The notes beneath the pieces are model-generated. The model was not told where the DNA came from and searched no databases. It saw only the letters and a program-made list of their open reading frames with translations. Below, in pieces: positions 28,169-38,700 of a stretch of DNA of 64,000 bases (position 1 is its first letter; every line of letters starts with the position of its first letter). Source of the stretch: Chitinophagales bacterium (GTDB taxonomy: Bacteria; Bacteroidota; Bacteroidia; Chitinophagales; UBA10324); contig JACDDS010000013.1 in the NCBI GenBank assembly GCA_013816805.1, positions 46,139 to 110,138 of the forward strand, read 5' to 3'. The position numbers and the translations under genes were made by a program.

Positions 28169-29881
28169 ATGCATACATTTTCTGACCTCGGGCTTTCGCA
28201 GCCGCTATTGGAGGCGATAGAAGCCCTTGGTTTTTCAGAGCCGACTCCAATCCAGGAAAAAACGATTCCGGTATTACTTCAAAACACCCGTGACCTTATT
28301 GCTCTTGCTCAAACAGGAACCGGCAAGACAGCTGCATTTGGCTTGCCTTTGATTCAACTCGTTGACACTACTTCTCAACATACTCAGGCGCTGATACTGT
28401 CTCCCACCCGTGAGTTGTGCATGCAGATTACGAGTGATCTGAAAAGTTATTCCAGGAATATTCCATCATTAAAAGTGGTGGCAGTGTACGGTGGCGCCGG
28501 AATCCAGGAACAAATATTTGCCATCCGCAAGGGTGCGCAAATTGTGGTGGCAACACCAGGACGTTTGATAGATCTTATCGGAAGAAATGCTGTAGATCTT
28601 AAAAAGATTAACTACATCATCCTGGATGAATCTGATGAAATGCTGAATATGGGATTCCAGGAAGATCTCGATGAAATACTGAAGTCTACACCTAAAGAAA
28701 AGCATACCTGGCTCTTTTCAGCAACCATGCCAGGAGAAATCCGCCGTATTTCAAAAAAGTATATGAGCAATCCTGCCGAGGTTACGGTAGGAGAAGCGAA
28801 CCTGGCAAACGAAAATATCGAGCATCAGTATTTTGTGGTCCACGAAAAAGAAAAATACCTGGCACTGAAACGTATAGTTGATTTCACACCGGATATATTC
28901 GGAATTATCTTCTGCCGCACTAAAATTGAAACGCAGAAAATTGCCGAAGATCTTATTAAAGATGGTTATGATGCCGATTCTCTCCATGGTGATTTAAAGC
29001 AATCGCAGCGTGATAAGGTGATGCGCTCTTTTAAAAACCGCTCACTGCAGTTATTAGTGGCAACCGACGTAGCTGCGAGAGGTATAGATGTAGATAATGT
29101 AACGCATATTATCCATCTTCATTTACCGGACGATATGGATTTCTATACACACCGGAGCGGCCGTACCGCGCGTGCAGGCAAGTCAGGGATCTCCATGGTT
29201 TTAGTTTCAAACAGTGAAGTTGGAAAAATTAAGCAGCTGGAGCGAAAACTTCAAACAACCTTTGCCAAACAGAAAATTCCTGCAGGCATAGAGGTGTGTG
29301 AAAAACAGCTGCTGGCACTAATTCATAAAGTTCATGAAATAAAGATCAGTGAGAAAGAGATCGCACCATTCGTGCCTGCCATGATGGAGGAATTTGCTGA
29401 TCTAAGTAAAGAAGATGTGATAAAGAGGTTTGCCTCTATAGAATTTAACCGCTTCGCAGATTATTATCGCGGAGCAAGAGATCTGAACATTCCGGAACGA
29501 AGAGAATATGCACAGGGAAACGTACCTGCAAGCTTCCAGAATGGAAAGCAGCGGCTCTTCGTGAACCTGGGGAAAATGGATGAGCTAAATGAAGACCAAC
29601 TGGTAACTATGGTTAAAAATTATTCGCACCTGAAGCCGAAAGAAATAATGGATGTGAAGTTGAAAGGTGCTTATTCCTTTTTTTGTGTAGAATCGAATCA
29701 TGTGGATTCTGTTCTTCATGGTTTTAAGGGTGCAGCTTATCGCGGCCGCAGGGTGCGGGTTGAGGTTCAGAATGAAGATGAGCAAAGGCCTAAAAGAACC
29801 TTTCAGAAGAAAGAATTTTCCGGAGAGCGTAAATCTTTCCGTACCGAAGGAAAATATCATTCAGGAAAAAAAAGATATTAA
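28169..29881 (+). CDS. DEAD-box ATP-dependent RNA helicase (DeaD/DbpA-like)
   Basis: About 570 aa. DEAD-box core: Q motif FSEPTPIQEKTIP, motif I AQTGTGKTAA, PTRELCMQ, TPGRL, motif II as DESD rather than DEAD, SAT, then the second RecA domain with VATDVAARGIDVDNV and HRSGRTARAGKSG. The C-terminal third has a DbpA-like RNA-binding RRM region (FVNLGKMDELNEDQLVTMVKNY) and a basic Arg/Lys-rich tail. Probably acts in ribosome assembly or RNA remodelling. The frame is open from 28043, but that stretch overlaps the glnN terminator. The ATG at 28169 (HTFSDLGLSQPLLEAI) matches the family start. Confidence 0.93.
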   Translation: MHTFSDLGLSQPLLEAIEALGFSEPTPIQEKTIPVLLQNTRDLIALAQTGTGKTAAFGLPLIQLVDTTSQHTQALILSPTRELCMQITSDLKSYSRNIPSLKVVAVYGGAGIQEQIFAIRKGAQIVVATPGRLIDLIGRNAVDLKKINYIILDESDEMLNMGFQEDLDEILKSTPKEKHTWLFSATMPGEIRRISKKYMSNPAEVTVGEANLANENIEHQYFVVHEKEKYLALKRIVDFTPDIFGIIFCRTKIETQKIAEDLIKDGYDADSLHGDLKQSQRDKVMRSFKNRSLQLLVATDVAARGIDVDNVTHIIHLHLPDDMDFYTHRSGRTARAGKSGISMVLVSNSEVGKIKQLERKLQTTFAKQKIPAGIEVCEKQLLALIHKVHEIKISEKEIAPFVPAMMEEFADLSKEDVIKRFASIEFNRFADYYRGARDLNIPERREYAQGNVPASFQNGKQRLFVNLGKMDELNEDQLVTMVKNYSHLKPKEIMDVKLKGAYSFFCVESNHVDSVLHGFKGAAYRGRRVRVEVQNEDEQRPKRTFQKKEFSGERKSFRTEGKYHSGKKRY

Positions 29882-29976
29882 TCTCGGGCACAGCTTAAAA
29901 ATTTTACCTGGCTTTCTTACTGCAGTGCATTGAAATGCTGTCTATAAATCCCTTATTTCCCGCAATGATAATTAGT

Positions 29977-31279
29977 TTATCGTCGTGCTTGCAAGGCTTC
30001 CCTATATACTTTTAATGCCCGCTCTCTCGCAAAGGCGTGATCGATCATCGGCAGCGGATAACTTAACTGATCGAATTCCGGTACCCATTTTCTGATGTAT
30101 TTAAAACCGGCATCAAACTTTTTTACCTGCTGTGTTGGATTGAAGATCCTGAAAAACGGTGCTGCATCTGCACCGGTTCCTGCTGCCCACTGCCAGCCTC
30201 CATTATTAGATGCCAGCTCATAATCCAGAAGTTTTTTTGCGAAATAAGATTCTCCCCATCTCCAGTCTATCAGCAGGTCTTTTGTGAGAAAACTTGCTAC
30301 TACCATGCGCACCCGGTTATGCATAAACCCGGTACTGTTTAATTCCCGCATTCCTGCATCTACCATGGGATAACCGGTATTTCCTACACACCCGGAAATG
30401 GTCCTCATCATTTATCCATTTTATTCCCTGATATTCTTTTTTGAATTCCTGATCCACCACATGAGGAAAATGGTAAAGAATCATCTGGTAAAATTCACGC
30501 CAGATCAGCTCATTTACATACTGTTCACTTAGCTGCATTGCAATACTCACCAGATCTCTTATGCTTATCGTTCCGAACCGAAGGTGCACGCTCATGCGTG
30601 TGGTTCCATTCTCAGCGGGAAAATCACGTTTCGTAAAATACTGTACGATCTGGTCCTTATTGAAAGTACTGGAGGGAGCTTTTAAATCTGTTTTATCAAA
30701 GCCAATCCTCTCCAGGGATGGAATAGGAAATTGCGTTATCTTTAAAAAATTCGTATAGTATTTTTTTGTAGGAAAAGAAGAATAATGAGATGGCTCTAAA
30801 CGCTTCTTCCATTCACGGCTGTAAGGAGTGAAAACAACATATGGTGTGCTGTTGTTTTTCATCACTTCGCTCTTTTCAAAAATCACCTGGTCTTTAAATG
30901 TATGGAATGTAATATTCTTTGAAATGAGAAAATTTTGTACTTCAGAATCCCTTTGTTTTGCATATGGCTCATAGTCATGATTCGTGAACACTTTCTTAAC
31001 TGAAAACTCAGATATTACCTCTTTCCATATATCAATGGGTTTTCCATATTTAATTAACAAAGAGCTTTTAAGATCGTGTAACTGTTCGTGAAGTTTGGAA
31101 ATTGCAATATGGATGAAATCAACGCGCCTGTCATTCTTATCTTCTAATCTATCAAGTATGTCAGAATCAAAAATAAACATCGTTAAAACAGGAAGTCCGG
31201 ATTTTAATGCATGAAATAAGCCGGTATTGTCATCCAGTCTTAAATCACGCCGGAACCAGAAAACAGAAATATCATTCAT
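29977..31279 (-). pseudogene. phr: Class I DNA photolyase/cryptochrome, frameshifted
   Basis: The N-terminal part, read from 31279, starts ISVFWFRRDLRLDDNTGL and carries the antenna domain and the FAD domain up to [19 protein letters not shown]. Near 30390 the frame breaks, and the adjacent frame continues with [22 protein letters not shown] and the FAD-binding WRWGE...[11 protein letters not shown] region to a stop at 29977. Together they give about 434 residues, the size of a CPD photolyase. The expected WCxGxTGYP segment is missing residues, so the lesion looks like a small deletion of about 5 bases rather than a homopolymer slip. It starts 39 bases after the flavoprotein gene and may belong to that transcript. 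Confidence 0.85.
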
Positions 31280-31318
31280 GGATTTAACTAAATATGTCTG
31301 TTTAATAACAACCGGCGA

Positions 31319-32446
31319 TTAAAACGGTTTACCGTGCGTGAATTTTATAATCAAGCTTAACAGCGATGGGAATTTATTTAACAGGCCAATAGCAGGATTT
31401 GTAAGAGCAGGTTTAACCAGCACCGGCTGCAGTAATCTCCCTGTTTTTAATCTGCCGGCAAATAGCAGTTTCCAGCGCGAAAGGTATTCCTGCTCCATCT
31501 CAGCTCTGGAAATATTCCCGGCAAGAAAATTTTCGATAATAATAAAGCTCATTTCTGCACTATGCAAAGCCATGCTCATTCCGTTTCCGCAAAGCGGCGC
31601 AATCATTCCAGCAGCATCACCCATCATCAATACATGGTTCTCTACTGCCCGCTTTTTTCCTAAATTAATTTGAGAAATAGTGACCGGCTCTTTGAATAAA
31701 AAATGCTCACGGTTTGAAAAGTAAATTTTTAAAAATGGGTTTATTGATAAAATATTTTCTTCCATCCTTCTTATATCTCCGTCACATTGTTTAAGGTTTT
31801 CCGACCTGGTGAGGTAGCAAAGGCAATGGTTTCCGTTATCTACTTTTGAAATACCACAATAGCCACCATTAAAATTGTGAAGCTCAATCCGGTTATCCGG
31901 AACGTCTGCTTTTACATGGTACTTCACTCCTACCCAATTCACTTTTTCCGGGTTAACTTTCCTGTTCAGCTCTTTATCAAGATTAGATCGCTTTCCAAAT
32001 GCGCCAATCACCAGCCGTGCTGAGAAAAATTTTTTATTAACGCGCACATTAAATTCCTCTCCATTCATTTCTATTGCTTCTGCTTTACATTCTTCCATTA
32101 TATGTACACCGCATCTTTTTGCAATAGCTGCCATGGTATTATCAAGAGTGTACCTGCTGATTCCAAAACCGCCAGCACCTAAGTCCTGTTCAACCGTTTT
32201 GCCATGTACAGAAGAAATGCATAAAGTCCTTATCTGGGGCAATTTCATGGAAGATAACGGCACGCCGATCCGCTGCAGGTAATCCCACGATTCCATTGAG
32301 ATGTATTCTCCGCAGACCCGATGGAAGGGATACTTATTTTTTTCAAGAAGCAGGACTTTTCTGCCTACAACAGCTAACTGAATAGCAGATGATAGTCCCG
32401 CCAGCCCTCCTCCAATAACTATTACGTCGAATGTATTTTCATCCAT
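31319..32446 (-). CDS. FAD-dependent oxidoreductase/hydroxylase of the type III PKS operon
   Basis: A 375-aa flavoprotein of the geranylgeranyl reductase / aromatic hydroxylase type. Visible: the FAD motif VIVIGGGLAGLSSAIQLA, a YPFHRVCGEYIS motif typical of this branch, and the second FAD motif MMGDAAGMIAPLCGNGMSMA. It starts 2 bases after the methyltransferase stop. In type III PKS operons such as srsABC of Streptomyces, the flavoprotein hydroxylates the phenolic lipid made by the synthase. A similar role here is inferred from context. Confidence 0.88.
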   Translation of the reverse strand: MDENTFDVIVIGGGLAGLSSAIQLAVVGRKVLLLEKNKYPFHRVCGEYISMESWDYLQRIGVPLSSMKLPQIRTLCISSVHGKTVEQDLGAGGFGISRYTLDNTMAAIAKRCGVHIMEECKAEAIEMNGEEFNVRVNKKFFSARLVIGAFGKRSNLDKELNRKVNPEKVNWVGVKYHVKADVPDNRIELHNFNGGYCGISKVDNGNHCLCYLTRSENLKQCDGDIRRMEENILSINPFLKIYFSNREHFLFKEPVTISQINLGKKRAVENHVLMMGDAAGMIAPLCGNGMSMALHSAEMSFIIIENFLAGNISRAEMEQEYLSRWKLLFAGRLKTGRLLQPVLVKPALTNPAIGLLNKFPSLLSLIIKFTHGKPF

Positions 32447-32448
32447 TA

Positions 32449-33147
32449 CTAATTTTTAAAAACCAGTAAATAACGGAAAGCCCACATCCATTTAACAGAT
32501 TCAGGTTGAACGTCTGCCTTCAGAGCCAATTCATGCCAGTCTTTTTTTTTAAAACTCCTTAAAACAGAGAGGGGAGCATCATGGCGAACCAGGTACGATT
32601 GAGAAAATAATTGAGTCAGTAATTTAATACTGTAATATGCCAATGGATTGCGTTCCAGGTCATTGATGATAAATCCTTTTCTGCAGCATTTCTTCAACAA
32701 TTGCAGCAACTCTATAATTTTTTCATTCGGAAAATGATGGAAAAACAATGTGCTCGTGCAAACGTCACAGCTGTTTTCATTTTTTAAATGGTCAAAAGCA
32801 TCTGCCTGTAAAAATTCAATTTCAGGAAAGCCGATGCAATTCTTTCGCGCGTATGCAATTGCAGCGGAGCTGAGATCAATGCCCTTCAGCCTAAAATCCA
32901 TTTTTTTTCTTCTGCCAAAAATCGCAATCTCTTTCAGCATATCACCGCCTCCGCAACCGATATCAAGAACAGATAACTTGTTTTGCTGATCCGATAATTG
33001 AGCTAATCCATCCAAAGTTATACGGTAGCCCCCGAGCCGATTATTCACTATGTGCAGTTCACGATAGTTTCGGAATAAATCATCGGCTGGAATATCCCTG
33101 CTATCCATAAGCTCAGATTCCTTATTACGATGAGTAAAAATACTCAT
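32449..33147 (-). CDS. Class I SAM-dependent methyltransferase of the type III PKS operon
   Basis: A 232-aa Rossmann methyltransferase. The SAM motif is SVLDIGCGGGDMLKEIA, with FRLKGIDLSSAAIAYA as motif II and DVCTSTLFFHHFPNEKI as the post-motif region. The start ATG overlaps the end of the PKS gene by four bases, so translation is probably coupled. It most likely O- or C-methylates the polyketide product. Target atom unknown. Confidence 0.9.
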   Translation of the reverse strand: MSIFTHRNKESELMDSRDIPADDLFRNYRELHIVNNRLGGYRITLDGLAQLSDQQNKLSVLDIGCGGGDMLKEIAIFGRRKKMDFRLKGIDLSSAAIAYARKNCIGFPEIEFLQADAFDHLKNENSCDVCTSTLFFHHFPNEKIIELLQLLKKCCRKGFIINDLERNPLAYYSIKLLTQLFSQSYLVRHDAPLSVLRSFKKKDWHELALKADVQPESVKWMWAFRYLLVFKN

Positions 33148-34289
33148 GCAATTACCGGCTGCAGCATTGCCGTTTCAATTGTGAGCCCCGGGCCGAAACC
33201 TGCGGCAAAAATGTAATCATTGTCTCTCCATTTCTTTTGTGCCTGCCAGATCATTTTTAACACAAATAAGATGGTTGGTGATGACATATTTCCAAAGTTG
33301 CGAAGCACATTATAGGAATGAATGAATTCTTCTTTCTCAATATTAACGGATCGCTGTATTGCCTCAAGAATCTTCCTGCCCCCGGGGTGAAAGGCCCAGT
33401 GCTTAACGGCTGATTTTTTCAAGGATAGTTTATTCAATGCCTGTTTTACCAATTGAGCGGCATTATCTTCAATCAGCTTCGGGACTAAAGCATCGAGCCC
33501 CATCAGGAATCCTTTTTCATCCGGTTGCCACGTCATGAATTCCGAACCTTCATGAATTACTTCTGCATGGAATCCTGAAAATCCAAGCGCAGGCTGATCT
33601 GTATTTTTCAATTTCTTTCCCGACGTAATTAGTGCTGCGGCGGCACCATCGGCAAACAATGAGTTTACCACCAGGTTTTCCATATCTGTACCCGGTTGAA
33701 AATGCAGAGAACACAACTCTGCCAGAACAATTAATACTATTGCATCGTCATTCGATTTACAAATAGCATCTGCCATTTTCATTGCGTGAAACCCGGCATA
33801 GCATCCCATGAAATTAACGCTGGTGCGATTGATATCTTTCGGTAATGACAGGTGTTGCATGAGCTGTATATCGAGGCCGGGCGCCGACATACCGGTACAG
33901 CTTACCGTAATCAGGTGCGTAATTTCAGACAGCTTCTTCCTGTTTTTATTTTTTATATTTTTCATACAATCTGCAACAGCAGCAGCAGACAATTCCAGTG
34001 CACCCTGGTTATAAATTCCAAGACGGTTGCTTAGCAATGGATTGTTTTCTTTGGAGGAAAAAAGAACGGGCAAATGGCCGTTTTGATGGAAGTCGGGAAG
34101 AACAGAATGGCGGTAATCAATTCCGCTTTTATCGTAGATGTAGGAAACTTTACGCGCAATATCTTTTTCATACTGGAAATACCGAACCATAAAATCAGCT
34201 ATTGTTCTCTGCTGATAGCGATGTTTAGGCACTGCTGTCCCAATAGCTGCAATCGCACTTCCTGTACGATAGCGATTCGGTTTTTTCAT
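33144..34289 (-). CDS. Type III polyketide synthase (chalcone/alkylresorcinol synthase-like)
   Basis: A 381-aa thiolase-fold synthase with an intact catalytic triad: Cys163 in FMGCYAGFHAM, His301 in WAFHPGGRK and Asn334 in RNFGNMSSPT, plus the C-terminal GFGPGLTIE loop. Type III synthases extend an acyl-CoA with malonyl-CoA and cyclise it into resorcinols, pyrones or chromones. In Bacteroidota the starter is often a long fatty acyl group, giving phenolic lipids, but the sequence alone does not fix this. First gene of a tight three-gene operon with methyltransferase and flavoprotein. A decayed response regulator lies divergently upstream. Confidence 0.93.
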   Translation of the reverse strand: MKKPNRYRTGSAIAAIGTAVPKHRYQQRTIADFMVRYFQYEKDIARKVSYIYDKSGIDYRHSVLPDFHQNGHLPVLFSSKENNPLLSNRLGIYNQGALELSAAAVADCMKNIKNKNRKKLSEITHLITVSCTGMSAPGLDIQLMQHLSLPKDINRTSVNFMGCYAGFHAMKMADAICKSNDDAIVLIVLAELCSLHFQPGTDMENLVVNSLFADGAAAALITSGKKLKNTDQPALGFSGFHAEVIHEGSEFMTWQPDEKGFLMGLDALVPKLIEDNAAQLVKQALNKLSLKKSAVKHWAFHPGGRKILEAIQRSVNIEKEEFIHSYNVLRNFGNMSSPTILFVLKMIWQAQKKWRDNDYIFAAGFGPGLTIETAMLQPVIA

Positions 34290-34388
34290 TAGGGTGATAA
34301 ATGTATTGTAAATACGCTTCTTTACAGAGTTAAGTTTAATAGTGGCGATAAATATACCTCAATCTGAAAAGGATTAAACGTTTACTCT

Positions 34389-34893
34389 TTGAATATCAGT
34401 AAAACAAATAAAAGGTGCTTATGTTTGAAAGCTTCGAAGATCGTTGATTTTAAAATTGAGACCGATTGCAGTGAGACAATACCTGAAAGTCACATACTGA
34501 TGGAAACCATCTTTGAAGAAGACAGTAAAATATTTGCTTCTATTTGTAATGGTCCAGAATGTTATATCCTGAAAAATACACCTCCTGCTCTTTTTGCTGA
34601 ATGCCATTAAAGAAGTGTACGAAGGCGGCACACCCATGACGCTCATCGTGACCAGGGTCTTGCAGATGTTTTTAAGCAACGGGCTCTTCGAAATAGAGGA
34701 AGGCAATGATCTGAATAATCGTGAAAAGGAAATTCATAGATACCTAACCGAAGGGATGAATTACGGGATTGCAAACACATGTTATATAAGTGTGGAAACT
34801 TTTAGCGGCCACATTAAAAATATTTGTAAAAAACTCCAGGTACATTTAAAGTCCCAGGCGGTAATCAAAGTGATAAAGAATAAGATCGTTTAA
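34389..34893 (+). pseudogene. Decayed NarL/FixJ-type response regulator
   Basis: Two frames hold parts of one protein. The first has the end of a receiver domain (METIFEEDSKIFASICNGPECYILKNTPPA). The second has the linker LLNAIKEVYEGGTPM and a LuxR-type HTH (LNNREKEIHRYLTEG ... SVETFSGHIKNICKKLQV). The join needs loss of one T in a T-run near 34596. The phospho-accepting Asp half of the receiver is missing and conserved HTH positions are altered (R-to-G in the ETVRSHIK-type motif), so this is true decay. It may once have controlled a neighbouring gene, but there is no proof. Confidence 0.8.
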
Positions 34894-34982
34894 GTGGATC
34901 GCAAAAATTACTATACCGTTAATAAAAAACCAAGGCACCCGTTATGAGTTATCGCAAAAAAAAGCTAAATCTATCATCAGAC

Positions 34983-35247
34983 TTATGGAAAATATTTATA
35001 GATTTCTTTTCTGTTCATAGCCCGACTTAGTAATATTTGATCACTATCTATCATGAATCCAATTCTAAAATCGCCCATACGGATACGATAAGCATTTTTA
35101 TGTCCTTTTAATTTTTTTAATCCTGCGATTTTTTTTATTGAAGGCGACAATTGAAGCTTCAATTATTATAGCGAGCTTTTGCCTTTGACCCGTATTCAAT
35201 TCCTTAAACATGTCTTTTAAAAATTGCTTTGTTGTAATTACGTGCAT
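34983..35247 (-). pseudogene. RelE/ParE-type toxin, frameshifted
   Basis: From the ATG at 35247 it reads HVITTKQFLKDMFKELNTGQRQ. After a frame break near 35160 it continues KKIAGLKKLKGHKNAYRIRM, then GDFRIGFMIDSDQILLSRAM, and ends NRKEIYKYFP. This is the usual RelE-like core and ending, about 88 residues in total. In the annotated orientation it lies downstream of the small antitoxin gene at 35401-35598. The frameshift presumably inactivates the toxin while the antitoxin stays open. Confidence 0.75.
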
Positions 35248-35400
35248 AGTGCCTTTATTTGAATACTCAAAAGTACTATGTCATTTATTCATTAAACGAC
35301 TACAATTATATTTTTGATATACACAAGTAATCATGCAATGGCTACCTTAAGATAAAGCCATAAAAAAATTCAAAATATAAAGAGAAGAAAAAGCAAGCGG

Positions 35401-35598
35401 CTAGCTCCGAAGTTTCTTTAAAAATTCCCCGGTAGGTATGGTATCACTATAATCTGTTTCCTGCATAAGCCTTCCAAGAACCAGATTTTCCTTATCGTGA
35501 GTAGAAAGAGTTCTGCTTTTCATTTTATGTTCCTTTAAAAAGGCTTCAAGAGATTTTAATTCTTTTTTAGTATTAGCCTGAATAATTATTGTTTCCAT
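35401..35598 (-). CDS. Small antitoxin-like protein, 65 aa
   Basis: Reads TIIIQANTKKELKSLEAFLK, then a charged middle and a GEFLKKLRS tail. This resembles the short antitoxins that precede RelE/ParE toxins in Bacteroidota: an N-terminal beta strand plus helix and a disordered toxin-binding tail. The decayed toxin lies 153 bases downstream on the same strand. That gap is longer than the usual few bases, so some DNA may have been inserted or mutated between them. Confidence 0.65.
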   Translation of the reverse strand: METIIIQANTKKELKSLEAFLKEHKMKSRTLSTHDKENLVLGRLMQETDYSDTIPTGEFLKKLRS

Positions 35599-35686
35599 AA
35601 ATTAAGAGATAAACAAAATTATACAAAGAATTTAATTATCCATTCAGCATTAATGAAATCGCCCTAACCGGATTCCCCCAAATATA

Positions 35687-35716
35687 AAACCGGGTCACTT
35701 TTTAAGCAACCCGGTC
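35687..35716 (-). terminator. Terminator after the BNR-repeat gene
   Basis: ACCGGGT (35689-35695) and ACCCGGT (35709-35715) form a perfect 7-bp stem. Read on the minus strand, TTTTATATTT follows it. It lies about 20 bases past the stop of the large gene at 35737. Confidence 0.7.
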
Positions 35717-35736
35717 TGTATCAAAATTATTACGAA

Positions 35737-38700
35737 TCAATCCGCCTTATCGAAGTCTGCCTTTGTCTCTCTTGCAATTTCTTTCATCTTATCTGCTTTT
35801 AATCGGGCATTAATTTTTGAAAGATAATCGCTCAGGATCTTTTGATAAGTCTTTTCTGTGTTGTCCATCTTTTGCTGAAGCGTTCCCACCTGGTCGAGGA
35901 CAGAATTATTAGGCCTGCCATCAAAAAAGATCACGCTGCCATAAGCATTTGCCAGCTGGTCACGCAGCCTTGCATTTTGATCTATTATCAGTCCCGGCTT
36001 CATATATACCACTGACTCATGCAAGGTATCGAGCGCATGGGAAAAACTCTGCAAGGTAGCTTTCAGCTTGTCTTTTGCAGGGAGGCTATCAGCAATACTT
36101 TTTGCTCTGGCGCTCATCGAGGTAATACCATCTACCGTATATGCAAAGCTGTTCAGCATGTCATAGAGCTGCATCATGGTTTTTTTTCTTGAAGCACGAT
36201 CCTCTGCTGTGTAAGGAGATTTCGCATCCCGTATTACAGTGATAGAGGTCATCACCGTATCCTTATTTTTTATGATTCGCACCGGGTAAGTTCCCTCGCC
36301 AAGATCAGGGCCCTGTGCGGCACCGAATGCTCCGAGCGGCGCCGGAGGAACTTTAGGCAATTTCCTGTTCAGGTTCAGCTTCACGACGTTAATGCCTTTA
36401 CGTTTTCCGGCGGAATTGTCTGAGATCACTGCACCCTTATCATCGAGCACCTGGATTTTAAAATCTCCTACGAGGTGCCGTGCACTTAAATAATATGCAA
36501 TGATCGGCGACTGATCGGGATTGGCGCCAGCATACCCTTCATCACCAAGATAACCGATATCAAATCCCTGAACCGGAATGGTATAAGGCGGCGTTTTCAA
36601 AACTTTAATCTTTGCCTGCATTACATCGGGATTTAATTGCCTCAGCAAATCAATCTGGTATCCATCGATGATCATCAATGCCCTGCCATGTGTTGCAAGG
36701 ATTAAGTCTTTATCGCGGGGATGAATGATCATATCACGGATTGCCACGTTTGGAATATTATTCGTTAGCTGGCTCCATTGCTGACCACCATCTATGGAAA
36801 CAAATAATCCGAATTCAGTCCCGATAAATAATAAGTTCGGATTCACCACATCTTCTCTCACCGTAAAGGCATAGCCTTTTACAGAATCGTTAGATATTTT
36901 AGTCCATGACTGCCCGTAATCTGTAGTCTTATAGACATAGGGCTTCATATCGCCGAAGCTGTGGTTATCAATTGCTGCATATGCCGTTCCCTTATTATAA
37001 TGACTCGCTTCAATAGTGGATACCCATCCTTCTTTCGGTACACCCTGCGCAATGGCCTTGCTTACGACATTTGTCCAGGTTTTTCCGGCATTTGTCGTAA
37101 CCTGGATGTTGCCATCATCTGTTCCCACCCAAATAACATTGCTGTCAATCGGCGATTCTGCAATTGTGTAAATGGAATTGTGGTTTTCTGCGGATGAATT
37201 ATCTGCAGTAATGCCGCCACTGCTTTCCTGCTGCTGCTCTTTAGGATTGTTTGTGGAAAGATCCGGTGAAAGTTTTTTCCAGGTTTCACCTTTATCATAA
37301 GATACAAACAGGTACTGGCCGCCCAAATAAAGCTTGTGTATGTTATTAGGACTCGTGGAAATGGCAGCATTCCAGTTAAAGCGGTACTTCTGCTCATTTG
37401 CCGAAGCGTAGGGTTTTATCTGCTTGAAGGTTTTGTTGGATCTATCAAAACGCGATATTTCGCCACCCTGCGATTCGGCATAAACGATCTTGCTATCCGA
37501 CCGGTCAGGCATGGTCCAGAAGCCATCGCCACCACCCACCGGCGACCAATATTTCTCGGATATTCCTCCTGTATTAGTCTGCGAAGGACCATACCATGAA
37601 AAGTTATCCTGCAAGCCGCCATATACATTATAAGGTGTCTCCATGTCGTACATCACGTGGTAAAACTGGCCCACAGGAACTGAATGGCAAAAACGGGCCG
37701 AGCGCCCGCGGTCGAAAGAAAGCCAGCATCCGCCATCAGTCACGAAGACCAGGTTCTGATTATTTTTTGCATCGATCCAAAGGTCGTGGAAGTCACCATG
37801 TGCGCCACCGCCAACGGTTGAAAAAGAGTTTCCGCCATCTTTGCTTACCACCATGTTCAATCCCATCCGGTAAATAACATTGGTGTCAACCGGGTCAGGA
37901 ACGAGACGTGCAAAATAAAAAGGGCGCTCAATAATGGCTTGCGTGGTTCCTAACCGCTTCCAGCTTTCGCCATGGTCGCTGCTTCTAAACATAGCGCTCT
38001 TGCTATACTCTATTGTTGCATATACCACTTTAGGATTAGCAGGTGAAACCGCTATGGCGCAGCGCCCCAGTGTTTCATTTGGAATACCGTTCGATAATTT
38101 TTTCCAATTCTTTCCACCATCGGTGCTTTTATATAATCCGCTTCCCGGCCCGCCGGATGCAAAGCTGTATGGTGTACGGCGGAATTGCCACATCGCAGCA
38201 TAGACGATATCGGGGTTGGAAGGATCGATATCCAGATCCGCGCAACCTGTCTTCACATCGGTATATAATATTTTACTCCATGATTTTCCGCCATCGTTAG
38301 TCTTATAGACGCCCCTGTTCGCATCGTCATTCCAAAGATGACCCGGTACGGCTACATATATCACATTGGGATTGCGTGGATCTATGCGGATCTTGCTGAT
38401 TCTTTCCGTACTATCCAGTCCCATCTTCTTCCAGTTAGTTCCACCATCGTAGGTAACATATATTCCCGTACCTACACTAACGCTGTTGCGCGTCCACGAT
38501 TCGCCGCTTCCCGCCCAGACAGTATCCGGATGTTTCTGATCTATGGCAATGGCGCCGATCGATTGCGTGTATTTATCAAACAGCGGTTTGAAAGTAACTC
38601 CGTAGTTGAGTGATTTCCAGACACCGCCACCTGCGGAGCCAATGTAAATGGTGTTGGTCTTACTGTTTACAACATCAATGCACGTCATGCGACCGCTCAT

